Part shown: piece by piece, positions 43,650 through 52,146 of the stretch | Position numbering within the stretch: the stretch's first letter is position 1 | Layout: every line of letters starts with the position of its first letter | Assembly (NCBI GenBank): GCA_963748205.1 | Contig: CAVVIB010000023.1 | Location: 1-64,000, forward strand | Source of the DNA: JAIBJN01 sp963748205 | GTDB taxonomy: Bacteria > Actinomycetota > Thermoleophilia > Gaiellales > Gaiellaceae | Direction: 5' to 3' | Length of the DNA: 64,000 nt | Position numbers and translations under genes: made by a program | Notes under the pieces: generated by a model | Seen by the model: the letters and a program-made list of their open reading frames with translations, nothing else | Told to the model about the DNA's origin: nothing | The model's database searches: none

Positions 43650-44243
43650 TTAGGCCGTGATGGGGACGTGGCCGGGCTGGGAGGCGACTCGGTCGAGCCA
43701 GGCGGCGATGGCCGGGTAGCCGCTCATGTCGAAGCCGCCCTCGTCGGCGACGTGGGTGTAGGCGTAGAGGGCGATGTCGGCGAGCGTGTAGCGGCCCGCG
43801 GCGAGGTAGTCGTTGCCGGCGAGGTGGGACTCCATCGCGTCGAAGGCGAGGTAGCCGACGCGCTGGCGCTCGGCGAGCGTGTCCGGGTCGACCTCGACGT
43901 TCTTCGTGAGCCAGAAGCGCGGCACGGCGACGTACGGCTCGTGGCTGTACTGCTCGAAGAACATCCACTGGAGCATCCTCGCCCGCTCGTAGAGGTTCTC
44001 CGGGATGTACTCCGTGCCCTCGGCGAGGTAGTTGAGGATGGCGCCCGACTCGCCGAGCGCGCGGCCGTCGTCGAGGACGAGCGTCGGCACGCGGAGGCCG
44101 GGGTTGAGGTCGCCGAGCAGCTCCTTGCGGTTCGAGCGGTCGACGACGGAGAGCTCGCGGCGCTCGTAGTCGAGCCCGAGGTGCGAGAGCAGGAGGCGCA
44201 CCTTGTAGCAGTTGCCCGAGACCCCCGAGTCGTAGAGCAGCAT
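43650..44243 (-). CDS. Glutathione-S-transferase-like protein
   Basis: 197 residues with a thioredoxin-fold N-terminal domain (SGNCYKVRLLLSHLG; Cys12 where beta-class GSTs have their active Cys, NPGLRVPTLVLDDG cis-Pro loop, LGESGAIL) and a helical C-terminal domain (AAGRYTLADIALYAY). ATG 44243 overlaps the MgsC-like stop (ATGA), so it is the last gene of the glutamate-synthase-like operon. Actinobacteria seldom make glutathione, so it may bind another gamma-glutamyl compound; the real role is unknown. Confidence 0.82.
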   Translation of the reverse strand: MLLYDSGVSGNCYKVRLLLSHLGLDYERRELSVVDRSNRKELLGDLNPGLRVPTLVLDDGRALGESGAILNYLAEGTEYIPENLYERARMLQWMFFEQYSHEPYVAVPRFWLTKNVEVDPDTLAERQRVGYLAFDAMESHLAGNDYLAAGRYTLADIALYAYTHVADEGGFDMSGYPAIAAWLDRVASQPGHVPITA

Positions 44244-45565
44244 CAGTCTCCGTTCCTGCCGGGGATCCAGTCGGTGCCCGCGAGCGGCACGCCGGCCATC
44301 GCGGCGGCCTCGACGGTGAGCGCGACGAGGTCCTCGGGCTCCAGGTTGTGGACGTGGGACTTCCCGCACGCGCGCGCGAGCGTCTGCGTCTCGAGCGTGA
44401 GCACGCGGAGGTAGTTGGCGATCTTGCGGCCGCCGAGCTCGGGGTCGAAGCGCGCCGCGAGCTCGTCGTCCTGCGTGGAGATGCCGACCGGGTCGAGCCC
44501 GGCCTGCCAGTCGTCGTAGAAGCCGGCGGAGCTCCCGATCTCGCGGTACGCGTCGTCGTGCTCCGGCGCGTTGTCGCCCATGGCGATCAGCGCGGCCGTC
44601 CCGATCGAGACCGCGTCCGCGCCCATGGCCAGCGCCTTGGCGCAGTCGGCGCCGGTGCGGATCCCGCCGGAGACGATCAGCTGCACCTGCCGGTGCATGC
44701 CGAGCTCGGTGAGCGCCTGGACGGCGAGTCGCACCGCCGGCAGCGTCGGGATGCCGACGTGCTCGATGAACACGTCCTGCGTCGCCGCCGTGCCGCCCTG
44801 CATGCCGTCGACGACGATCACGTCCGCGCCCGCCTTCACCGCGAGCTGGACGTCGTAGTACGTCCGCGTGGCGCCGACCTTGACGAAGATCGGCTTCTCC
44901 CAGTCCGTGATCTCCCGCAGCTCGCCGATCTTGATCTCGAGGTCGTCGGGCCCGGTCCAGTCGGGGTGACGCGAGGCGCTGCGCTGGTCGATGCCCTTCG
45001 GCAGGTCGCGCATCTCGGCGACTCGGTCGGAGATCTTGTGCCCGAGCAGCATCCCGCCGCCGCCGGGCTTGGCGCCCTGGCCGACGACGATCTCGATCGC
45101 GTCAGCCTTGCGCAGGTCGTCCGGGTTCATCCCGTAGCGCGAGGGGAGGAGCTGGTAGACGAGGAGCTTCGAGTGCTCGCGCTCCTCCGGCGTCATGCCG
45201 CCGTCGCCGGTGGTCGTCGACGTCCCGACCTCGCTCGCGCCGCGGCCGAGCGCCTCCTTCGCCGGCGCCGACAGCGCGCCGAAGCTCATCCCGGCGATCG
45301 TGACCGGGATCCTGAGCTCGAGCGGCGTCTTGGCGAAGCGCGTCCCGAGCGTCACGTTCGTGTCGCAGCGCTCTCGGTAGCCCTCCAGCGGGTAGCGGGA
45401 GACGCTGGCGCCGAGCAGGAGCAGGTCGTCGAAGTGGGGCACGCGGCGCTTGGCGCCGAAGCCGCGGATGTCGTAGATGCCCTCGCGCGCCGCACGCTGG
45501 ATCTCGGCGATGACGGGCTTGTCGTAGAGCGCCGACTCCCGCAGGTTCCAGGGCCGCTCGGCCAT
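44243..45565 (-). CDS. mgsC: Glutamate-synthase-like FMN subunit (MgsC / GlxD)
   Basis: 440 residues, homologous to the FMN/synthase domain of large-subunit glutamate synthase: IAGMSFGALSAPAKEAL, GQGAKPGGGGMLLG, GADVIVVDGMQGGTAATQ and VSGGIRTGADCAKALAMGA. Stand-alone forms occur as GlxD in rhizobia and as MgsC in the N-methylglutamate pathway, where they transfer a methylamino group from gamma-glutamylmethylamide to 2-oxoglutarate. ATG 45565 overlaps the MgsB stop. With MgsA and MgsB next door the three-subunit enzyme is complete. Confidence 0.87.
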   Translation of the reverse strand: MAERPWNLRESALYDKPVIAEIQRAAREGIYDIRGFGAKRRVPHFDDLLLLGASVSRYPLEGYRERCDTNVTLGTRFAKTPLELRIPVTIAGMSFGALSAPAKEALGRGASEVGTSTTTGDGGMTPEEREHSKLLVYQLLPSRYGMNPDDLRKADAIEIVVGQGAKPGGGGMLLGHKISDRVAEMRDLPKGIDQRSASRHPDWTGPDDLEIKIGELREITDWEKPIFVKVGATRTYYDVQLAVKAGADVIVVDGMQGGTAATQDVFIEHVGIPTLPAVRLAVQALTELGMHRQVQLIVSGGIRTGADCAKALAMGADAVSIGTAALIAMGDNAPEHDDAYREIGSSAGFYDDWQAGLDPVGISTQDDELAARFDPELGGRKIANYLRVLTLETQTLARACGKSHVHNLEPEDLVALTVEAAAMAGVPLAGTDWIPGRNGD

Positions 45566-46275
45566 CAGTAGGCGCCCGCGTTGTCGACGTTGAAGTTGTA
45601 GAGCCGGCGCGCGGAGCCGTAGCGGCGGAACTCGGACGGGTCGGCGTCGTCGAAGCCGGCCTGCGCGAGCAGCGAGGCGAGCTCGGCCTTGTGCTCGTCC
45701 CCGAGCTCCTTCTCGACGCAGTCGGCGCCGAGCCCGGCGACCGAGCCGCGCACGTAGATCCGCGCCTCGTAGATCGAGTCCCCGAGGGCCTCCCCGGCGT
45801 CACCGAGCACGACCAGGCGGCCGGTCTGCGCCATGAAGCCGCTCAGGTGCCCGACCGAGCCGCGCACGACGATGTCGATGCCCTTCATCGAGATGCCGCA
45901 GCGCGCCGAGGCGTCGCCGTGGACGACGAGCAGCCCGCCGTGGCCCGTGGCGCCCGCCGACTGGCTCGCGTTCCCCTCGATCACGACCGTTCCGGACATC
46001 ATGTTCTCGGCCAGGCCCGTGCTCGCGTTCCCGCGCACGCGCACGGTCGCGCGCTTGTTCATCCCCGCGCAGTAGTAGCCGACGTGGCCCTCGATCTCGA
46101 CCTGGACGTCGGCGTCGAGGCCGCAGGCGACCGCGTGCGCGCCGTTCGGGTTGAGGACGCGCCAGTTGGCCGGGCCCGGCGCGGACGCGAGGTCGTGCAG
46201 GCGCTGGTTGAGCTCGCGCAGCGGAGTGGTGGCGAGGTCGACGACCTCGACGGCCGCGACTTCCGCCGCTTCCAC
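45565..46275 (-). CDS. mgsB: Glutamate-synthase-like beta-helix subunit (MgsB / GlxC)
   Basis: 236 residues built of repeats spaced by Gly/Val-rich turns (VEIEGHVGYYCAGMN, GTVVIEGNASQSAGATGHGG, GRLVVLGDAGEALGDSI), the right-handed beta-helix of the glutamate synthase C-terminal domain. GTG 46275 shares one base with the MgsA stop (TAGTG), and its stop overlaps MgsC (ATGA). Structural subunit of the amidotransferase-coupled synthase. Confidence 0.87.
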   Translation of the reverse strand: MEAAEVAAVEVVDLATTPLRELNQRLHDLASAPGPANWRVLNPNGAHAVACGLDADVQVEIEGHVGYYCAGMNKRATVRVRGNASTGLAENMMSGTVVIEGNASQSAGATGHGGLLVVHGDASARCGISMKGIDIVVRGSVGHLSGFMAQTGRLVVLGDAGEALGDSIYEARIYVRGSVAGLGADCVEKELGDEHKAELASLLAQAGFDDADPSEFRRYGSARRLYNFNVDNAGAY

Positions 46276-47180
46276 TAGACCTTGGCCCGTTCCCAGGCGT
46301 ACACGACGCCGGGGACCGGCTCCCACGAGCGTGCCTCGGCCGCGCCCGGCAGCGTCGCGATCGCGCGCCATTCGGAGGCCATCGCCACCCAGTCGTCGGT
46401 CTCGGCGAGGACGGCGGGCTTGCACGCGATCGGGTCGCGCAGCACGGCGAAGCCGTCCTCGGTGCCGACGAGGAAGGTGTAGAAGCCGTCCAGGTCCTCC
46501 AGGCAGCCCTCGAGCGCCTGCTCGAGCGACGCGCCTTCGCGGAGACGCCAGGCCAGATACCCGGCGGCGACCTCGGTGTCGTTCTCCGTCTGGAACTCGA
46601 TCCCCTCGCGCCGCAGGCTCGCGCGCAGGCGGTTGTGGTTGGAGAGCGAGCCGTTGTGCACGAGGCAGAGGTCGAGGCCGGTCGAGAACGGGTGCGACCC
46701 CTCGGTCGTCACGCGGCTCTCGGTGGCCATGCGCGTGTGCCCGAGCGCGTGCGAGCCGCGCAGGTCATGGAGCGCGAACTGGCGCACGAACTCCTCGGGC
46801 CGGCCGGTCTCCTTGTAGATCTCGATCGTCCTCCCGGCGCTCATGATCCGGAGCTCCGGATGCGCCTGGCGCATCCAGGCCTCCGCCTCCGGCGCCTCGG
46901 TGCCCACGACGACGACGGCGTGGCTCGAGCGGACGGTCGCCTCGGGCGAGCCGCCGTAGGCGTTTCGAAGCTCGCCGCAGAGCGCGTCCCAGTCCTGGAG
47001 CCGGTCGGCGGAGAAGAGCGTCAGCTTGCTCGAGCCCGCCGGGGCCGGGTCGCGGTAGACGGCGACCCCGGCGCTATCGGGGCCGCGATCGCTCATCTGC
47101 CCGAGCATCGCGGCGAGATGCTCGCCGAGGGATTCCTCGACCTCGGGCGTCTTGCTGAACAGTCCGACGATTCCGCACAT
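46275..47180 (-). CDS. mgsA: Class II glutamine amidotransferase subunit (MgsA / GlxB)
   Basis: 301 residues starting M-C-G-I-V-G, so after Met removal Cys1 is the Ntn nucleophile. Other class II landmarks: SDRGPDSAGVAV, GHTRMATES, HNGSLSNHNRLR and NDTEVAAGYLAW. ATG 47180 has GAGGA upstream; the TTG at 47192 would spoil the N-terminal Cys. It should release ammonia or methylamine from a gamma-glutamyl amide and pass it to MgsB/C. Confidence 0.88.
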   Translation of the reverse strand: MCGIVGLFSKTPEVEESLGEHLAAMLGQMSDRGPDSAGVAVYRDPAPAGSSKLTLFSADRLQDWDALCGELRNAYGGSPEATVRSSHAVVVVGTEAPEAEAWMRQAHPELRIMSAGRTIEIYKETGRPEEFVRQFALHDLRGSHALGHTRMATESRVTTEGSHPFSTGLDLCLVHNGSLSNHNRLRASLRREGIEFQTENDTEVAAGYLAWRLREGASLEQALEGCLEDLDGFYTFLVGTEDGFAVLRDPIACKPAVLAETDDWVAMASEWRAIATLPGAAEARSWEPVPGVVYAWERAKV

Positions 47181-47211
47181 ATATGTCCTCAATCTACATG
47201 CGTGGTTCGGC

Positions 47212-47269
47212 GTAAAAGCCGCTGTTTCCGACGATTTTGGGCGGCCTCATGTGGAGAGTTTCTACACTG
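47212..47269 (-). promoter_or_regulatory. Intergenic element between glnT and mgsA
   Basis: The 89-base gap between glnT and mgsA contains taaaagccgctgtttccgac, matching the CTGYTTCYNGA element seen at 17344, 22050 and 28449, and ttctaca at 47260, also seen upstream of glnT at 48724. mgsA may thus have its own regulated promoter. Confidence 0.35.
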
Positions 47270-48658
47270 CTAGAAGCGCGTCAGGTACTCGGTCACCTCC
47301 CACGGCGAGACCTGCTCGTGGTACCGGTTCCACTCGTCGCGCTTCACGCGGATGAAGTAGTCGACGTAGTCCTCGTCACGTCCGCGTCCGAGCGCCGCGC
47401 GCAGCACCTCGCACCCCTCGAGCTCGGCGGTCGCCTCGAGCAGGTTGGACGGGAGCGTCTGCAGCCCGCGGCCGACCAGGTCGGCGTACGGGATCGCGTA
47501 GAGGTTCTCGGAGTTCGGCTCGCCCGGCTCGAGCCCGTTCTCGACGCCGTCGAGGCCGGCGGCCAGGACGGCCGCCGCTGCCAGGTACGGGTTGCAGGAG
47601 CCGTCGATCGTCCGGTCTTCGATCCGGCCCGGGCCCGGGATGCGCAGCATCTGCGTGCGGTTGTTGTAGCCGTAGCTGATCCAGACGGGCGACCACGTCG
47701 CGCCGCTCGCCGTCGTCCCCACCTTGAGGCGCTTGTAGGAGTTCACCGTCGGCGCGGTGATCGCGCTGTAGGCGCGGGCGTGCTTCTTCAGCCCACCGAT
47801 GAAGCCGTAGGCGGTCTCGGAGAGGCCGAGGCCGCGCGGGTCGTTCTCTTCCAGGAAGACGTTCGTGTCCCCGTCCCACAGCGACATGTGGAAGTGGCAG
47901 CCGTTGCCGGTCAGGTGCGAGAACGGCTTCGGCATGAACGTCGCCAGGAGGTTGCGCCCCTCCTCGCGCCCCTTCCGCTCCGCGAGCTGGTGGACCATGT
48001 AGCGGAAGAAGATCGAGCGGTCGCAGCTGACGAGCGCGTCGTCGTAGGTGAAGTTCTGCTCGAACTGGCCGTTCGCGTCCTCGTGGTCGTTCGCGTAGTT
48101 GCCCCAGCCGAGCGCGTTCACGTAGCGCGAGACCGTCGTGAGGAAGTCGTAGTGGCGCGAGAGCCCGTTGAGGTCGTAGCAGGGCTTCTCGAGGGTGTCG
48201 AGCGCGTCGGCGAGGCGGATCGACCCGTCGTCCAGGAGCTCGACGAGGAAGTACTCGAGCTCGAGGCCGATCTTGAACTCGAAGCCCTTGTCCTTCGCCT
48301 TGGCCAGCTGGCGGCGGAGGATCGTGCGCGGGTCGTACGGCCAGTCCTCGCCGTCGACCGTGATGTCGCAGGCGAAGCGCGCCACGGTCGGCTCCCAGGG
48401 CACCGGCGTGAAGCTCGCGAGATCCGGGATCGCCGCGATGTCGGGGTCGCTCGGCACCTGGCCGATCTCACCGGCCGCGAAGCCGGCGAAGCCTGCGCCG
48501 TCGGTCACGAGGTCGTCGAGGTTCTGGGCGGGGACGAGCTTCGCGCTCGGCCGCGCGTACATGTCGACGAACTGGGCGAAGTAGAACTCGATGCCGCGCG
48601 ACTCGGACTCCTTGCGGATGTCCTCGACGGTGGGCGCGGCGGCGCTCGCGCTGGCCAT
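47270..48658 (-). CDS. glnT: Type III glutamine-synthetase-like ligase (GlnT / GmaS)
   Basis: 462 residues. AKLVPAQNLDDLVTDGAGFA, EDANGQFEQNF, ATFMPKPFSHLTGNGCHFH and TVNSYKRLKVG follow the GlnT/gamma-glutamylmethylamide synthetase subfamily closely. ATG 48658 has an AAGGAGG site. In methylotrophs GmaS couples methylamine to glutamate; in rhizobia GlnT is a minor glutamine synthetase found with glxBCD. Here it is followed by mgsA/B/C on the same strand and then the sox/mgd-like complex, the full N-methylglutamate gene set, so I favour gamma-glutamylmethylamide synthesis without excluding glutamine. Confidence 0.87.
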   Translation of the reverse strand: MASASAAAPTVEDIRKESESRGIEFYFAQFVDMYARPSAKLVPAQNLDDLVTDGAGFAGFAAGEIGQVPSDPDIAAIPDLASFTPVPWEPTVARFACDITVDGEDWPYDPRTILRRQLAKAKDKGFEFKIGLELEYFLVELLDDGSIRLADALDTLEKPCYDLNGLSRHYDFLTTVSRYVNALGWGNYANDHEDANGQFEQNFTYDDALVSCDRSIFFRYMVHQLAERKGREEGRNLLATFMPKPFSHLTGNGCHFHMSLWDGDTNVFLEENDPRGLGLSETAYGFIGGLKKHARAYSAITAPTVNSYKRLKVGTTASGATWSPVWISYGYNNRTQMLRIPGPGRIEDRTIDGSCNPYLAAAAVLAAGLDGVENGLEPGEPNSENLYAIPYADLVGRGLQTLPSNLLEATAELEGCEVLRAALGRGRDEDYVDYFIRVKRDEWNRYHEQVSPWEVTEYLTRF

Positions 48659-48734
48659 GCGACTCCTCCTTATGGGACGGACCCTGACGATAACCGCCGT
48701 CAGCGCGTTGGCCGATGGCGGCTTTCTACAACCG

Positions 48735-50285
48735 CTAGGGGCGAGTTGTGTCGGGTTTCGCCGTCCCCAGCGCCTCCTGGAGGCGCACCATCTTCACGGC
48801 GATCTCGACCATGAGCCAGTCGTCCTTGCGGAGGTCGAGGCCGGAGAGCTCGCCGATGCGGCGAAGCCGCTGCCGCAGCGTGTTCGGATGGACGTAGAGC
48901 GCCTCCGCGGTCGCGCTGATGTTGCCGCGGCGGCGCAGGAACTCCTCGAGCGTCCGCAGGAGGGAGGTGGAGCGCAGGCGGTCGTACTCGGCGATGCGTG
49001 CGACCGCGTCCCGGTGGGCGTCGCGCACGTCGCCGTCGAAGGGCATGCGCAGGAGGTACTTGTACGGGCCGAGCTCCTCGTAGGACATGACGCCGGGCGA
49101 GCCCTGGAGCACGGTCGTGCCGAGGAGCGCGTGCCGCGCCTCCTCGAAGCCCGAGGCGAACGTGTCCGCGCCGCGGCAGACGTTGGAGAGGCCGATCGCG
49201 ACGGGGCCGCCGAGGCTCTCCTGCGCTTCGCGGACGAGGGCGAGCAGGCGCTCGTGGCCGTCCGACGGGACGCGGAGGAGCGCGCGCATGGAGTCGTCGC
49301 GCCGGTCGAAGAGCGAGCCGGGCGCGGCGGTACCGAGCTGGCGCTCGAGCTCGTCGGAGGGCGGCGCCGCCGCGAGAACGAGGTAGCGCTGGTCGAGGTC
49401 GCAGCCCAGTCGTGCGGCGCGGCCCTCGAGCCCGGGGATCGCCTCGCCGCGGTCGAGCTGCTCGAAGAAGTCCTTGATCAGGTTCTTCTCCGTCAGCCGC
49501 TCGATCAGCTCGATCTTCTTGATCGCGACGGCGACCTGGTTGGCGACGACGCGCGCGAGGTCGACCTCCGACGTGCCGGCCGCGGCCAGCAGGCCGAGCA
49601 GCTCGTCGTTGGCGACGAGCGGCACCGAGACGGACGGGGAGCGGCGCTTGCGGACGAGCTCCGGGCCCAGCTCCGAGAGCCCGATGGTCGCGCGGGCCGG
49701 GGCGCTCGACGGCGAGGACGCCTGGAGGCGCAGCTCCTCCGAGCCCGGGTCGAGGAGGTAGACGTGGCAGGAGTCGGCTCGCAGCAGGCGGACGGCCCGC
49801 CCGGCCACGACCGGAAGGAGCTCGTCGAGCGTTTCCGCGCGGGCGAGCGTCTCGCCGAGCTCGGTCAGGTGCTCGAGCTCGTCGACGCGGCGGCGCATCT
49901 CCTCGTAGAGGCGTGCGTTCTCGATCGCGCCGGCGACGAGCGACGCGCTCGAGACGAGCACGTCCACCTCGGCCTCGGTGAACTCCCGCGGCGCGACGGT
50001 ATGGCTGGAGATGACGCCGATCACGTTCCCGTCCTTGCCGACGATCGGCACCGACACCAGCGACTGGAAGCGCTCCTCCTCGAGCTCCGGCACGTACTTC
50101 ACGCGCGGGTCGTCCAGGAGCTCGTCGCGAATCCAGGCAGGCTCCTTGTGCTCGGCCGCCCACCAGGCAAGGCCCTCGCCGCGCTCGAGGACGACCTGCT
50201 TGACCAGGTGCGCGTAGGGCTCGGAGGCGGCCTCGAGCACGAGGCGCTCGTCGTCCTCGACGAGGTAGACGAAGCAGGCGTGCAC
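48735..50285 (-). CDS. GAF-PucR family transcriptional regulator
   Basis: At least 516 residues. A first GAF domain, a second GAF-like domain (SCHVYLLDPGSEELRLQ), a CdaR/GGDEF-like middle part (VAIGLSNVCRGADTFASGF) and a C-terminal PucR helix-turn-helix (RRRGNISATAEALYVHPNTL) are visible. Such proteins activate purine, amine or amino-acid catabolism. GTG 50285 is the first canonical start, yet GAF-like sequence continues in frame upstream to about 50410 without any ATG, GTG or TTG, so the true N-terminus is unresolved. It lies upstream of glnT on the same strand and is the obvious regulator of the cluster. Confidence 0.82.
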   Translation of the reverse strand: MHACFVYLVEDDERLVLEAASEPYAHLVKQVVLERGEGLAWWAAEHKEPAWIRDELLDDPRVKYVPELEEERFQSLVSVPIVGKDGNVIGVISSHTVAPREFTEAEVDVLVSSASLVAGAIENARLYEEMRRRVDELEHLTELGETLARAETLDELLPVVAGRAVRLLRADSCHVYLLDPGSEELRLQASSPSSAPARATIGLSELGPELVRKRRSPSVSVPLVANDELLGLLAAAGTSEVDLARVVANQVAVAIKKIELIERLTEKNLIKDFFEQLDRGEAIPGLEGRAARLGCDLDQRYLVLAAAPPSDELERQLGTAAPGSLFDRRDDSMRALLRVPSDGHERLLALVREAQESLGGPVAIGLSNVCRGADTFASGFEEARHALLGTTVLQGSPGVMSYEELGPYKYLLRMPFDGDVRDAHRDAVARIAEYDRLRSTSLLRTLEEFLRRRGNISATAEALYVHPNTLRQRLRRIGELSGLDLRKDDWLMVEIAVKMVRLQEALGTAKPDTTRP

Positions 50286-50461
50286 CGACGTCGCGTCGGT
50301 CAGGAGGCCTACGACCGCGCCGAGGACCTCCTCGAGGTCCAGGGAGGAACCGACCGTCGAGATGATCGTGGTGAGGAACCGGCTCTCACCGGCGTGGGTG
50401 CCAGGCGTGCCTATGCGCGCATGGTAGGACGAAATTGTCCTGGAGATGCAAAGAACTCGGC

Positions 50462-50488
50462 GAGGGGGCTCCGTGAAGGAACCCCCTC
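50462..50488. other. Stem-loop with gagggg/cccctc arms
   Basis: gagggggct-n9-aaccccctc can fold into a GC-rich hairpin. It lies upstream of the PucR-like gene in a roughly 390-base stretch (50286-50674) without a convincing gene; its role could be attenuation or termination. Confidence 0.35.
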
Positions 50489-50611
50489 GCCTCCTCCACC
50501 CGGGTTCGCCGGCGCGGCTCGCAGCCCATGGGCACCGAAGTCCCCGTCAGCGCGAGTAGGGGCGAGCGCCAGCGTCCGGGGCGACCATACAACGCCCCGC
50601 GCAAACGATCA

Positions 50612-50644
50612 ACTGACTTGCACTTATATGTCCGACTGTCGGAC
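50612..50644. promoter_or_regulatory. Inverted repeat gtccga-ctg-tcggac with AT-rich flank
   Basis: A perfect 6-bp inverted repeat at 50630-50644 next to cttatatg, 30 bases downstream of the sulfatase stop and upstream of the PucR-like gene. It may be an operator or the sulfatase terminator; no T-tract follows. Confidence 0.35.
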
Positions 50645-50674
50645 GAGCAGGTCCAGGTCGGTGCGTTAGCCCGC

Positions 50675-52113
50675 CTAGGGGCGTGTGCGGCAGGTGAGCC
50701 CGGCGCAGGCGCGCAGGTGCTCGAGGCGCTCGGCCAGAACAGCTTCGAGCGCGGCGTAGGCCGGGTCGGCGTGCCGGCTCGTGAGCTGGTACGGATCGCG
50801 CGCGAAGTCGTAGAGCTCCTGCTCGCCGTTCCCGTACTCGGCGTAGAAGTAGTTCGGTGCCCGCAGCGCCGTGAACGTCCCCTGGCCCGGCCCGCGCTCG
50901 ACGAGCAGGTCGCGGTTGAGCGACATGCCCGGGCTCGCGATCACCGGGAGGAGGGAGCGGCCGTCCATCACGCGCCCCGCCGTCGCCCCGCGGCGTCCAC
51001 GATCGTCGGCGCCAGGTCGATGTTGGCGACGCGCTGGGTCAGGCGCAGGCCGGCCGGGATGCCGGGCCCGCGCATGATCAGCGGCACGCGGATCGACGGC
51101 TCGTACGGCAGCACCTTCCCGGACGGGACGCGGTGCTCGCCGTGGAAGAAGCCGTTGTCCGACGTGAACACGATCAGCGTGTTGTTCAGCTCGCCCTTGC
51201 TCCGGAGCGCCGCAACGATCTTCGCCACGGCCTCGTCGACGGCGAGGAGCGACTCCAGACGCTGCTGGTAGTTCTCGCGGATCTTCGCGATCCGCGCCGC
51301 GCCGAGGAGCGGCCGGTTGCGGATGCCGACCGGCTTGTCCGAGACGTTGCGCTCGTTGAAGCCGGGAGGGCGGGGGAGCCGCGCGGAGGCGAAGTCGTTG
51401 CGGTGCCGGGGAGCAGGGACAGGCGTCGCCTGGCCCGTGGGGTCGTCGGGCTCGCGGGGCCCGCCGCTGTGCGGGGCGAGGAACGCGACCCAGAGGAAGA
51501 ACGGCTGGGCCTGCGGCGCGCGCCGGTTGATGATGTTGACCGCCTTCCGGGCGTAGAGGTCGGTCTGGTAGGCGCGCTCGTACGTGTGGAGCGTCCCGTT
51601 CTCGTTGAGCGTGTAGTTGTAGAAGCGGTACGTGGACGGGTCGACGGAGCCGCGCCACTCGTCGTAGCCGGGCGGGATCTCCCTCGGGTTCATGCGCCCG
51701 TAGCCGTTCAGGTACTTGCCGAGGTGCGCCGTGTAGTACCCGGCCTGCTGGAGCCAGACGGGCAGCGTGTTCGTGTGGTCGAGCTTCGCGTAGCCGCCGC
51801 TCGGCGGCGAGTTGCCCATGACGCCGTGGTTGTGCGCGTACTGGCCGGTGAGGAAGGTCGCGCGCGAGGGGCAGCAGAGCGCGTACGTGACGAAGCTCTG
51901 CGGGAAGGTCGCCCCGCGGTCGCGCAGGAGCCGCTGCACGTTCGTCATGACCCGCATCGACTCGACCGTCTGGTCGTCGGTCATGATCACGACGACGTTC
52001 GGGCTCGCCTGCGCGGCCGGCGCCGGCTGTGCGGCGTCGGCTCCGGCCGCCACGGTCGCTCCGGGGAGGAGGACGGCGGCGGCTGCGACGACCGCTAGTA
52101 CCCCCAGTCGCAT
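50675..52113 (-). CDS. Secreted sulfatase, frameshifted near the C-terminus
   Basis: Type I sulfatase of about 480 residues. Residues 1-36 are a signal peptide (Ala-rich, ending around AQA). IMTDDQ begins the metal site; CCPSRATFLTG at 80-90 has the C-x-P-S-R motif whose Cys80 becomes formylglycine; HLGKYLNGYG and FTSDNGFFHGEH complete the active site. Near 50987 the frame breaks in a run of four C's (plus strand); a base appears to be missing, after which VMDGRSLLPVI continues to TGA. It cleaves sulfate esters outside the membrane; substrate unknown. It is unrelated to the C1 genes. Confidence 0.82.
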
Positions 52114-52146
52114 GGCGGCAGTCTCCGCCCGCGGGGTTAGGGATTC

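Noticed and set aside
43435..43660. Small proteins of 72 residues in the intergenic repeat block
   Set aside because: Two overlapping frames in different phases run through the inverted repeats, without ribosome sites or family resemblance.
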